Shown here one piece after another: positions 15,861 to 21,918 of a stretch of 21,918 nt of DNA. The DNA lies in contig SOIA01000005.1 in assembly GCA_004378665.1 (NCBI GenBank), positions 1 through 21,918 of the forward strand. The letters run 5' to 3'. Each line of letters begins with the position of its first letter. Within the stretch, counting starts at the first letter, position 1. Source of the stretch: Candidatus Aminicenantota bacterium (GTDB lineage Bacteria > Acidobacteriota > Aminicenantia > Aminicenantales > Aminicenantaceae). Below the pieces are notes generated by a model. It was not told the origin of the DNA. It did no database searches and saw only the letters and a program-made list of their open reading frames with translations. The position numbers and the translations under genes are program-made.

Positions 15861-16325
15861 TTAGCGTCCTCCTCGTTTTTGGGCTTTTCCTCTGGAGTCG
15901 GATCCGCCTCGAGCACCCCTTGTCATGTAAGAATAGCTATGCCTGAAGGACGCCTTGTTCCAGCCTTTTCCGCTGTAAAACTTGTTCCTGTACTCGAATT
16001 TGTTCTCAGCAGAGGCATTCTTGTGTCTGAACATGTACCCGCTTCCGTCCTCCGGAGGTGTCCAATCCGGATCCTGGCAGTTGGGAATGCCGTCGTTATC
16101 ATGGTCCCGGGCAAAATCACTGATTCCGTCATTGTTCTCATCCACAAACATCAGACGAGTCCTGACCCGTTCCTTTGGTTGTATCTGAACTTGAGCCTGG
16201 ACTTCATTTTGGACCTCTTTGCGCTCTTGCGTCTTTGACTGCTCTTGCTGCTCTTGGGCAAAGACAAAGCCTAATCCCAGGATCAGCAGTGATCCAACGA
16301 GCGAAACTGTTTTTCTCATATTCAT
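15861..16325 (-). CDS. Small secreted protein with TSP3/EF-hand-like calcium loops
   Basis: 154 residues. Signal peptide to about A23 (FVFAQ), a Gln/Glu/Lys-rich low-complexity stretch (24-52), then DENNDGISD (62-70) and DHDNDGIPNCQDPDW (74-88). These are acidic loops with the DxDxDG spacing of thrombospondin type-3 and dockerin/EF-hand-like calcium sites. A single Cys (C83) is present. The rest is rich in Tyr, Ser, Lys and Arg and ends in a basic GR-rich tail. The ATG at 16325 has a near-perfect AAAGGAGG 5 nt upstream. The frame extends 7 codons to 16346, but that ATG would skip this ribosome site. First gene behind the sigma54 promoter. Function is unknown; calcium binding is inferred from the loops. 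Confidence 0.75.
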   Translation of the reverse strand: MNMRKTVSLVGSLLILGLGFVFAQEQQEQSKTQERKEVQNEVQAQVQIQPKERVRTRLMFVDENNDGISDFARDHDNDGIPNCQDPDWTPPEDGSGYMFRHKNASAENKFEYRNKFYSGKGWNKASFRHSYSYMTRGARGGSDSRGKAQKRGGR

Positions 16326-16360
16326 TTTAGCCTCCTTTCGAATCATGAGGCAAATTTTAT

Positions 16361-16376
16361 TGCAATAAACGTGCCA
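16361..16376 (-). promoter_or_regulatory. Consensus sigma54 (RpoN) promoter
   Basis: On the minus strand TGGCAC (16376-16371), 5 nt, TTGCA (16365-16361): an exact match to the -24/-12 consensus TGGCAC-N5-TTGCW. The expected transcript start is near 16350, about 25 nt before the ATG at 16325, leaving room for the ribosome site. The operon it heads ends with an NtrC-family activator. Confidence 0.88.
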
Positions 16377-16388
16377 GCATGTAAATCG

Positions 16389-16398
16389 TTGATATCAA
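16389..16398. repeat. 10-bp perfect palindrome TTGATATCAA
   Basis: Lies about 40 nt upstream of the predicted sigma54 start point. This is rather close for an enhancer, so it may be a repressor or other operator, or chance in an AT-rich gap. Confidence 0.3.
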
Positions 16399-16405
16399 TT
16401 GAGTT

Positions 16406-16444
16406 ATACATTCGACGCCTTGAAAAAATCCTACAAAAATGTAT
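16406..16444. promoter_or_regulatory. Inverted repeat, candidate NtrC-type activator site
   Basis: ATACATT (16406-16412) and AATGTAT (16438-16444) form a 7-bp inverted repeat, 56-94 nt upstream of the predicted sigma54 start point. The distance suits an enhancer, though the 25-nt separation of half sites is long. Confidence 0.3.
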
Positions 16445-16452
16445 GAATACCG

Positions 16453-16462
16453 ACAATATTGT
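16453..16462. promoter_or_regulatory. 10-bp palindrome ACAATATTGT, candidate activator site
   Basis: Perfect palindrome about 103-112 nt upstream of the predicted sigma54 start point, where NtrC-type enhancers commonly lie. A partial second copy (AATATTGTTA) occurs further upstream near 16502. Confidence 0.35.
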
Positions 16463-16582
16463 AAGAAATAATCAGGTTTTATTCCATTTCTTTTAATAAA
16501 AAATATTGTTAACCCGTGTGTCCTGCCTTTGATTGACGCGGTTCAAAACAGAAGGATAGATCCAAAAATAATATTTTTCACT

Positions 16583-16618
16583 ACGGAAGATTCATCCAGT
16601 CTTTCCGTCTAAATAGTG
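16583..16618 (+). promoter_or_regulatory. ECF sigma promoter P1
   Basis: ACGGAAGATT (16583-16592), 12 nt, CCGTCTAAA (16605-16613), T, AGTG. Read as GGAAGAT-N16-TCTAA it fits ECF/sigma-E-type architecture. It matches P2 (17231-17266) in every conserved block and in spacing. The predicted start is near 16620, giving a leader of about 75 nt to the secreted protein gene. Confidence 0.75.
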
Positions 16619-16694
16619 ATGTAAATAATCAAAGAAAAATCGATGTGTATGCCTCTAAGTCATAAATGATAATACATAGAGAAAGGAGAAAAAC

Positions 16695-17066
16695 ATGACC
16701 AAGACAAAATCACTGATCGTTCTATGCGCTCTTGCCTTTTTTGTGGTTTCCCTTGGAGCTCTGGGAGTGGACGTATCCGGAGACTGGGAGATCACTTCGG
16801 AGGGTCGACAGGGACCGATGACCCGGGATGCCCACTTCGAGCAGGACGGCGAAAAGATCACAGTGACTATGCAAGGCTTTCGAGGAGATGAAATGACCGG
16901 GGAAGGCACGATCAAAGGAAACGAGATCGAATGGTCCTTCAATTTTACAACCCAAAGAGGGGATATGACGATCACTTACAAGGGAAAGGTCGAAGGGGAC
17001 ACGATGTCCGGTACAGTCCAGATGGGCGACTTCGGCTCCCGCGAATGGACCGCAAAGAAGAAATAA
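16695..17066 (+). CDS. Small secreted beta-rich protein, predicted ECF target
   Basis: 123 residues. Signal peptide to about A22-G24. The mature part (VSGDWEITSEG..., FEQDGEKITVTMQG, GEGTIKGNEIEWSFNF, MTITYKGKVEGDTMSGTVQMG, ending REWTAKKK) consists of short beta strands linked by G-D/E-G turns. This resembles small lipocalin-like or cradle-type exported proteins that are frequent in environmental bacteria. No defined function is known to me. The ATG has AAAGGAG 6 nt upstream. Promoter P1 upstream matches the sigma-gene promoter, so it is probably induced with the downstream sigma/efflux operon, and envelope protection is a reasonable inference. No clear intrinsic terminator follows, only two T-rich runs. 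Confidence 0.8.
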   Translation: MTKTKSLIVLCALAFFVVSLGALGVDVSGDWEITSEGRQGPMTRDAHFEQDGEKITVTMQGFRGDEMTGEGTIKGNEIEWSFNFTTQRGDMTITYKGKVEGDTMSGTVQMGDFGSREWTAKKK

Positions 17067-17230
17067 CACATTTTTTTAAGAAGCTAAGATAATATTTTTT
17101 TAAGACAGAATACTATTTTTCTATTCTTTGAGTTTCCTTCTCTCTCCAAGAGCAGATAGTCCTTTATGAATCGCAGTCTATGCTTTACAATAGGAAACAA
17201 AGAGAATTGTTTCTCTGTTCGTCAGGTAAG

Positions 17231-17266
17231 ACGGAAGATTTTTCTCTTTCCTCCGTCTAAAGAGTG
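17231..17266 (+). promoter_or_regulatory. ECF sigma promoter P2 (autoregulatory)
   Basis: ACGGAAGATT (17231-17240), 12 nt, CCGTCTAAA (17253-17261), G, AGTG. Same blocks and spacing as P1. The predicted start is near 17268, 27 nt before the sigma ATG at 17295. The promoter lies inside the longer open frame that begins at 17166, which argues against that longer start. Confidence 0.78.
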
Positions 17267-17294
17267 CACGGAGGCAAAGAGATGCGGAAGCCGT

Positions 17295-17870
17295 ATGGAA
17301 GAGAAAGAACTGGTTCGGTTGAGCAAGGAAGGCGACGAAGAAGCCTTCGCCTCACTGGTGAAAAAATACAGAATAAAGGTGTTTAATTTGGCTTTCAGTT
17401 TAACGCGCGACCGGGATACAGCCGACGACCTGGCTCAGGAGGCATTCATCAAGGCCTACTATGCCCTCCCGAGATTCCAGCTCAGGTCCGGATTCGGAAC
17501 CTGGCTCTACAGAATAACGATCAACCATGTTCGGGATTTTCTGAGAAAATCAGGACGGGTGAAAAGACTGCCTTTCGATGAGATCAAGGAAAGTTCGATC
17601 CTCCAGGAAGACAACACGATGAAAAAGGAAAAGGAATTCACTGAAGAACTGAGAAGAAAGGTCGTCCATGAGACGATCCAGACTCTTCCCGAAAAGCACC
17701 AGGTCATCCTGTCTTTGAGAGACATTCAGGGGTTTTCCTATGAAGAGGTTTCCAGAATCCTGAAAATTTCTCCTGGGACTGTGGATTCACGCCTTCACAG
17801 AGCCAGGAAACTGCTCCGGAAAAAACTGGCGCCTTTCTTAAGCCAAAAAGGAGGTAATCATGGATTGTAA
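17295..17870 (+). CDS. ECF-family RNA polymerase sigma factor
   Basis: 191 residues, the normal ECF length. Region 2 spans about 14-85 (DEEAFASLVKKY, then DTADDLAQEAFIKAYYAL and GFGTWLYRITINHVRDFLRK) and region 4 about 122-178 (TLPEKHQVILSLRDIQGFSYEEVSRIL then SPGTVDSRLHRARKLL), joined by a charged linker. The open frame extends to 17166, but those 43 codons have no family similarity and contain promoter P2. ATG 17295 has only GGAAG at 4 nt, and the better GGAGG (17270-17274) is 20 nt away and points to an out-of-frame ATG at 17282. The stop overlaps the anti-sigma gene by 11 nt. It probably directs its own transcription and that of the secreted protein gene. Confidence 0.93.
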   Translation: MEEKELVRLSKEGDEEAFASLVKKYRIKVFNLAFSLTRDRDTADDLAQEAFIKAYYALPRFQLRSGFGTWLYRITINHVRDFLRKSGRVKRLPFDEIKESSILQEDNTMKKEKEFTEELRRKVVHETIQTLPEKHQVILSLRDIQGFSYEEVSRILKISPGTVDSRLHRARKLLRKKLAPFLSQKGGNHGL

Positions 17871-18363
17871 GAAATTCGAGAAATCGATACTCCGCGCTTT
17901 GGATGGGCGTATAACATCTCACGAGAAAAAGGAACTCGATGAGCATTTGCAGAAGTGCCCTCTCTGTTCCGCGACTCAAGAAGAATACAAGGTCATCCTC
18001 AATGCATTAAAAGAAAAAGATTTTCCAGAGCCCAAACCCTATTTTGAGGAACGCCTGAAAGCCAAGTTGAAACAGAGGAAAGCATCCGAGCCGTGGACAA
18101 TGTGGAAGCAGTGGGGCATCAGGACCATTCCTGTTTCTCTTGTTTTGATCCTCCTGTTCGGAGCCGCTATCCTCCTTCTCTCGCCTCAGGAAGGAGCAGA
18201 ACTCAGCCAATCAGAAGCTCTTCTCCGTGATCTCGATCCGCTCGAAGAGACGAGCGCGTTGTTAGACAGAGAAAGCTTTGTAGACAAAAACATGGAGCTT
18301 ATTTTTACCGCAGAGGAAAACAACAACGGCTCCAATAATGGCACAAGGAGATATCAGCCATGA
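17860..18363 (+). CDS. Zinc-finger (ZAS) anti-sigma factor
   Basis: 167 residues. The N-terminal cytoplasmic ZAS domain has H29-x3-C33-x2-C36 (HLQKCPLC) plus C3. A linker, one membrane helix (about 88-107) and a periplasmic acidic domain ending NNNGSNNGTRRYQP follow. Such proteins hold the cognate sigma inactive at the membrane until a signal releases it by proteolysis or conformational change. It overlaps the sigma gene and has AAGGAGG 5 nt upstream of ATG 17860. Its stop overlaps the next start by ATGA. Coupling to the CpxP-like gene suggests that this protein supplies or modulates the signal. Confidence 0.9.
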   Translation: MDCKKFEKSILRALDGRITSHEKKELDEHLQKCPLCSATQEEYKVILNALKEKDFPEPKPYFEERLKAKLKQRKASEPWTMWKQWGIRTIPVSLVLILLFGAAILLLSPQEGAELSQSEALLRDLDPLEETSALLDRESFVDKNMELIFTAEENNNGSNNGTRRYQP

Positions 18364-18827
18364 AAAACCACTATAAATTCTGGATAGCGTTGTCTCTGAT
18401 CGTGGTCTTTGCGGCCGGGGTCCTGGGAGGAATGCTCCTGGAAAAGAACCTGATTTATAAAAAATTCGAGAAGAGGGATAAGAGAAGAAGCTCAGTCCGT
18501 TTTCCATCCATGGAAGACATGGCTGTGGAGTTAAGCCTGACTCCTGAGCAGCAGGAAAAAATCAAAGAAGTATTCAGGAACAACGAGGAAAGATTTAAAA
18601 AGCTGAGAAGCGATATCAACACGAGTCTTGCGAACATGAGGTCTCAGCTCAAAAGCGAGATCAAAAGCGTTCTGACTGAGGAACAAGCCCAGAAATTCGA
18701 TGCCATGATCCAGAAGTATGTCTCTCAAAGGAAAAAAGATGTGGATAGAAGAAAAGAACACTCGGATAAGCGTAGAAAAGATAAAAAAGACGACGGAAAC
18801 CATTCCAAAAGGCGCGGACCAAGATAA
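18360..18827 (+). CDS. CpxP/Spy/ZraP-like membrane-anchored periplasmic protein
   Basis: 155 residues. An N-terminal membrane helix (about 8-27) without a clear cleavage site, then a helical domain with LSLTPEQQEKIKEVF (58-72) and LTEEQAQKFDAMI (105-117). These two LTxxQ-type repeats are characteristic of the CpxP/Spy/ZraP/CnrR group of periplasmic chaperones and metal sensors. The C-terminal 35 residues are strongly charged and Lys/Arg-rich with two His. In CnrYXH-type systems a related protein sits between anti-sigma and sigma as the metal sensor, and this gene's position directly after the anti-sigma suggests a comparable role. That is an inference. It starts by ATGA overlap and lies 12 nt before the adaptor gene. 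Confidence 0.8.
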   Translation: MKNHYKFWIALSLIVVFAAGVLGGMLLEKNLIYKKFEKRDKRRSSVRFPSMEDMAVELSLTPEQQEKIKEVFRNNEERFKKLRSDINTSLANMRSQLKSEIKSVLTEEQAQKFDAMIQKYVSQRKKDVDRRKEHSDKRRKDKKDDGNHSKRRGPR

Positions 18828-18839
18828 AGGAGATTAAAA

Positions 18840-20195
18840 ATGAAAAAAAAGATAATCATCATTGCCGTTATAGTTGTCGCCCTCACAGTCACAGGGATTG
18901 TTCTCGGGCTGACTGTCTTCAACAGCGGCAACGGCAGTAACGCAAAATACAAAAAGGAAGCGGTTGACAGGGGCAACATCGAAGCCCTCGTGGTCACCAC
19001 AGGAACGGTGAACCCGGTGACCATCGTTGACGTGGGAAGCCAGGTCTCTGGAGAGATTGAAGAGATCTATGTGGATTTCAATTCCCAGGTTAAAGCGGGA
19101 CAGGTTATCGCTCAACTGGAACAGTCCCAATTATTAAGCCGAGTGAACCAGGATAAAGCCAACTATCAAAGCGCTGTCGCTGGCCTGGAAAAATCCAAGG
19201 TCACCTACGACAATCTCAAGAAAAAATATGAACGCGCCCTGAGTCTCTTTGAAAAGGATTTGATGTCTTTTGAAGATAAGGAGTCAAGCGAGACCAATTA
19301 TTACGGCGCCAAGGCCGACATCCAATCCGCAGAGGCAAGGCTGGAGCAGGCCAAATCCCAACTTGAGACGAGCAAGGTCAACCTGACGTACACCATTATT
19401 AAATCACCGATCGACGGAGTGGTTATCAACCGGAACATCAACGTCGGCCAGACAGTAGCTGCCAGCTTCCAGGCTCCGGTCCTTTTCCAGATCGCCAACG
19501 ATTTGGCCAAGATGCAGGTGGAATGCAGCGTGGATGAAGCGGATATCGGAAAGGTCAAAGAGGACCAGAAAGTCAGGTTCACTGTCGATGCCTTTCCGGA
19601 TGATAATTTCAGAGGAATGGTCAAGCAGGTTCGGTATGCCCCTGAGATCGTCCAGAACGTTGTCACCTACACCACTATCGTCGAAGTCGACAATCCGGAG
19701 TTGAAACTCAGACCCGGGATGACCGCGACCGTCTCGATCGTGACTGGAGAAGCAAGGAATGCTCTGCGCATCACGAATGCGGCCCTCCGTTTCACTCCCA
19801 ACCTGAGCCAGGAAGAAATGACGGACCTCATGACAAGAATGAGAGAGGAAAGAGGCACGAGGAGAGAAGGAACAGACCCGGAGAGGCAGCCCGGCCAGAA
19901 GGAAGGCTCCCAGCAGCAAGGATCTCAGAGAGCAGGATTTGGACAACGCCAATCCGGAATGAGAGGTTTTGGCATGTCAGGGAGACAAATGCAAGATTTT
20001 GCGCGAGTCTGGATCGAGGACGAAAACGGTCAGCTCAAAATGGTGTTCATCCGGAAGGGAGTCACGGATAATTCTTATACTGAGATCGTTTCAGGAGGCT
20101 TGGAAGAAGGACAGCTTGTGATCACAGGAGAGAACACTGAAAGCAGCAGTCGCTCCTCCAGCAGGTCTTCATCCATGATGAGGATGTTCCGTTAG
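18840..20195 (+). CDS. macA: MacA-like periplasmic adaptor (RND/HlyD family) of ABC efflux
   Basis: 451 residues. N-terminal membrane helix (4-24). The first lipoyl half is about 62-95 (VGSQVSGEIEEIYVDFNSQVKAGQVIAQLE region). A coiled-coil hairpin spans about 96-182, then the second lipoyl half (IKSPIDGVVINRNINVGQTV, 187-206), a beta-barrel and a membrane-proximal domain. It should bridge the inner-membrane ABC transporter to an outer-membrane TolC-like channel, which is not encoded here. A Gln/Gly/Arg/Met-rich insertion (about 324-384) interrupts the region between the barrel and the last domain, and the C-terminus is Ser/Arg-rich (433-446). Both are unusual for MacA. AAAGGAG precedes the ATG. 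Substrate unknown. Confidence 0.92.
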   Translation: MKKKIIIIAVIVVALTVTGIVLGLTVFNSGNGSNAKYKKEAVDRGNIEALVVTTGTVNPVTIVDVGSQVSGEIEEIYVDFNSQVKAGQVIAQLEQSQLLSRVNQDKANYQSAVAGLEKSKVTYDNLKKKYERALSLFEKDLMSFEDKESSETNYYGAKADIQSAEARLEQAKSQLETSKVNLTYTIIKSPIDGVVINRNINVGQTVAASFQAPVLFQIANDLAKMQVECSVDEADIGKVKEDQKVRFTVDAFPDDNFRGMVKQVRYAPEIVQNVVTYTTIVEVDNPELKLRPGMTATVSIVTGEARNALRITNAALRFTPNLSQEEMTDLMTRMREERGTRREGTDPERQPGQKEGSQQQGSQRAGFGQRQSGMRGFGMSGRQMQDFARVWIEDENGQLKMVFIRKGVTDNSYTEIVSGGLEEGQLVITGENTESSSRSSSRSSSMMRMFR

Positions 20196-20241
20196 GCCTC
20201 TCACTTTTAGGAATCAAGACTCACAATAAGGAAAGAAAGCA

Positions 20242-20952
20242 ATGAGCAGTAACAACAATCTTATTCAACTGGAGAACCTCACGAAGGTGTACAAAATCGG
20301 AGAGACTCAGGTCAACGCACTCAGAGGAGTGTCTTACGATATTAAAGAAGGCGATCTCGTGGGCATCATGGGTCCCTCTGGATCCGGTAAATCGACTCTG
20401 ATGAACATCATCGGCTGTCTGGACAGGCCCACTGAGGGAAAGTACATTTTGGAGGGACAAGAGGTCTCCACTCTGGATAAAAACATGCTGGCCCGGATCA
20501 GGAATAAAAAAATAGGGTTCGTCTTTCAGACCTTTAACCTCCTCCCCCGCACCACCGCGCTTGAGAACACCGAGCTCCCTCTCCTGTATTCCAGCACACC
20601 AGCCAAGAAGGCCAAGGAGATGGCCTATCACGTCCTGGCGGAGGTTGGTCTGAAAGGAAGAGAGCTCCACCGGACAAATCAGCTTTCCGGAGGAGAACAG
20701 CAGAGAGTGGCCATCGCTCGATCTTTGATCAACAATCCCTCCCTGGTCCTCGCAGACGAGCCCACCGGAAACCTGGATTCGAAGACAGGGAAAGAAATCA
20801 TGGACATCTTTCAGAAGCTCAACCAGGAAAAAAAGATCACGATCATCCTGGTCACTCACGACCCGGATGTGGCCTCAATCACCCGGAGACGAATATACCT
20901 CAGGGACGGCCTGATCATCAAAGAAGAAAATGGCTTCCCGATAAAGGAGTGA
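20242..20952 (+). CDS. macB: MacB/LolD-type ABC transporter ATPase
   Basis: 236 residues. Walker A GPSGSGKS (44-51), Q-loop Q96, signature LSGGEQQ (148-154), Walker B LVLADEP (168-174) and switch His H206. The FNLLPRTTALENTELPL stretch and ADEPTGNLD are typical of the MacB/LolD/FtsE group. Unlike E. coli MacB, the ATPase is separate from the permease. It follows the adaptor gene by 46 nt and precedes the permease by 4 nt. Ribosome site AAGGAAAG is moderate. It should energise the mechanotransmission cycle of the efflux complex. Confidence 0.94.
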   Translation: MSSNNNLIQLENLTKVYKIGETQVNALRGVSYDIKEGDLVGIMGPSGSGKSTLMNIIGCLDRPTEGKYILEGQEVSTLDKNMLARIRNKKIGFVFQTFNLLPRTTALENTELPLLYSSTPAKKAKEMAYHVLAEVGLKGRELHRTNQLSGGEQQRVAIARSLINNPSLVLADEPTGNLDSKTGKEIMDIFQKLNQEKKITIILVTHDPDVASITRRRIYLRDGLIIKEENGFPIKE

Positions 20953-20956
20953 AATA

Positions 20957-21918
20957 ATGAATGTACTGAGGACCATACGAGTCTCTCTCAGAGCGTTAGG
21001 CCGGAATAAAATGCGTTCTTTTCTCACAGCCTTAGGCATCATCATCGGAGTCGGAGCCGTCATCGCCACGGTCAGCATCGGTGAAGGAGCCAAGAGAGAA
21101 GTGGAAAAGCGCTTCGAAGAAATGGGGACCAATCTTCTTTATGTCCGCCCCGGAAGCCAGTCCTTCAGGGGCCGCCATTATGGAGGAGGGTCCGTCCAGA
21201 CCCTGACCGCTGACGATGCCAAAACGATACAAGAGAAATGCGATGCTGTCCAGTACGTATCGCCGTCGGTTTCCACCAGAGCGCAGGTTGTCTACGGTAA
21301 CAAGAACTGGAACACATCGATTTACGGTGTCGGTGATAAGTACCCGGAAATCCGAAACTGGGACGTCGAGGAGGGGATCTTTTTCGATGAAAACATGGTC
21401 AGGTCCGGGCAGAAAGTCTGTGTCCTGGGCAGTGAAGTTAACCAGAATCTTTTCGAGGGAGCCGACCCGATCGGACAGATCATACGGCTCAAGAAGATCC
21501 CATTCAGAGTGATCGGAACGCTTGAATCCATCGGAGAATCCGGGGGATTTTGGAACAGGGACGACATGATCTTAATCCCTTACACCACAGCGCAGAGGAG
21601 ACTCCTCGGAACGACCCGTATCAGCTCCATCGATGTCTCTGCCGTATCCGGTTCCAGGACCGAGGAGGCGACGAGACAGATCGAGGATGTCCTCCGGATC
21701 CAGCATAAGATCGCGCCCGGAGCTGAGGATGACTTCAACGTGAGGAACATGTCCGACATCGCTGAAAGCGCGGCAGAATCCAGAGAGGCCCTGAAGATAC
21801 TCCTCGGTGGGATCGCTTCTGTCTCCCTTCTTGTGGGCGGAATCGGGATCATGAACATCATGCTCGTCTCCGTGACCGAGCGTATCCGGGAGATCGGGAT
21901 CAGGATGTCTGTCGGCGC
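20957..21918 (+). CDS. MacB-type ABC permease (FtsX family), 3' end cut by window
   Basis: Open from ATG 20957 through the right edge, 320 codons, no stop reached. Start MNVLRTIRVSLRAL is followed by TM1 (about 22-42, LTALGIIIGVGAVIATVSIG), a large periplasmic domain (about 45-275) and TM2 with the conserved cytoplasmic loop (LLVGGIGIMNIMLVSVTERIREIGIRMSVGA) at the edge. The family has about 400 residues and four helices, so the last two are missing. AAGGAGTG lies about 9 nt upstream. The periplasmic domain has one Cys (in KVCVLGSE). It pairs with the ATPase and adaptor just upstream as a tripartite efflux system under the ECF sigma operon. Confidence 0.93.
   Translation, partial: MNVLRTIRVSLRALGRNKMRSFLTALGIIIGVGAVIATVSIGEGAKREVEKRFEEMGTNLLYVRPGSQSFRGRHYGGGSVQTLTADDAKTIQEKCDAVQYVSPSVSTRAQVVYGNKNWNTSIYGVGDKYPEIRNWDVEEGIFFDENMVRSGQKVCVLGSEVNQNLFEGADPIGQIIRLKKIPFRVIGTLESIGESGGFWNRDDMILIPYTTAQRRLLGTTRISSIDVSAVSGSRTEEATRQIEDVLRIQHKIAPGAEDDFNVRNMSDIAESAAESREALKILLGGIASVSLLVGGIGIMNIMLVSVTERIREIGIRMSVG

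Larger units (their letters stand above)
16326..16694. other. Divergent regulatory gap (369 nt), AT-rich
   Basis: No credible gene is present. The stretch holds a sigma54 promoter firing left, several AT-rich inverted repeats, and an ECF-type promoter firing right, listed separately. It therefore separates two envelope-related regulons. A TTGACG followed after 17 nt by ATAGAT (about 16534-16562) is a weak additional sigma70-like candidate on the plus strand. Confidence 0.7.

Noticed and set aside
17071..17104. TTTTTTTAAG occurring twice 24 nt apart after the secreted protein gene
   Set aside because: There is no stem before either T-run, so they are not intrinsic terminators. Likely AT-rich drift.
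17196..17219. Hairpin AGAGAA-TTGT-TTCTCT just upstream of P2
   Set aside because: A 6-bp AT-rich stem, no T-tract and a weak fold. It could be an operator but nothing distinguishes it from chance.
17166..17294. N-terminal extension of the sigma factor frame by 43 codons
   Set aside because: It contains the P2 promoter, lacks family similarity, and would make the protein longer than usual. Start 17295 gives a normal 191-residue ECF factor.
1..21918. CRISPR arrays, tRNA/rRNA genes, insertion sequences, attachment sites
   Set aside because: I found no regularly spaced repeats, no tRNA-like fold or T-loop in context, no transposase motif and no long terminal repeats.

Overview
The window looks like a chromosomal segment from a Gram-negative, respiratory or facultatively anaerobic bacterium. 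Evidence for the envelope is an outer-membrane barrel candidate, a MacAB-type efflux system and several exported proteins. The Rieske protein lacks the serine usually seen beside the cluster, and cytochrome b is of the b6 type, which suggests menaquinone. The gene mix would suit Acidobacteriota or Aminicenantota-like lineages, but this is a guess from style and I could not run a taxonomic search. I saw no rRNA, tRNA, CRISPR array or insertion sequence.

Layout. (1) 1-2052, minus: a thiolase followed by 3-hydroxyacyl-CoA dehydrogenase (cut by the window edge), a pair for acetoacetyl-CoA/butyryl-type metabolism. (2) 2254-4269, plus, divergent: an exported M49 (dipeptidyl-peptidase III-like) zinc peptidase. 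(3) 4352-6823, minus: formate-tetrahydrofolate ligase downstream of radC. (4) 6961-11518, minus: a tightly coupled six-gene respiratory operon, sdhC-sdhA-sdhB-Rieske-cytochrome b-CcmD-like protein, with gene junctions that overlap or are separated by at most 1 nt. It starts behind a good sigma70-type promoter. (5) 11597-16325, minus: a five-gene unit encoding a small TSP3-like secreted protein, a predicted outer-membrane barrel, a secreted OB-like small protein, a sensor kinase and an NtrC-family regulator. It is preceded by a consensus sigma54 promoter, so the regulator probably controls its own operon. (6) 16695-21918, plus: a small secreted protein, then ECF sigma factor, zinc-finger anti-sigma, CpxP/Spy-like membrane-anchored protein, MacA-like adaptor, ABC ATPase and ABC permease (cut by the right edge).

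The most notable sequence signal is a pair of near-identical ECF-type promoters. One lies before the secreted protein (16583-16618) and one before the sigma gene (17231-17266). They share ACGGAAGATT, a 12-nt unconserved spacer, CCGTCTAAA, one variable base and AGTG. This defines a candidate autoregulated regulon and also fixes the sigma start at 17295 rather than the longer open frame. Other points of interest are the fused complex II/complex III operon with no cytochrome c, the single very small SDH membrane anchor, and cytochrome b without the heme c(i) cysteine.
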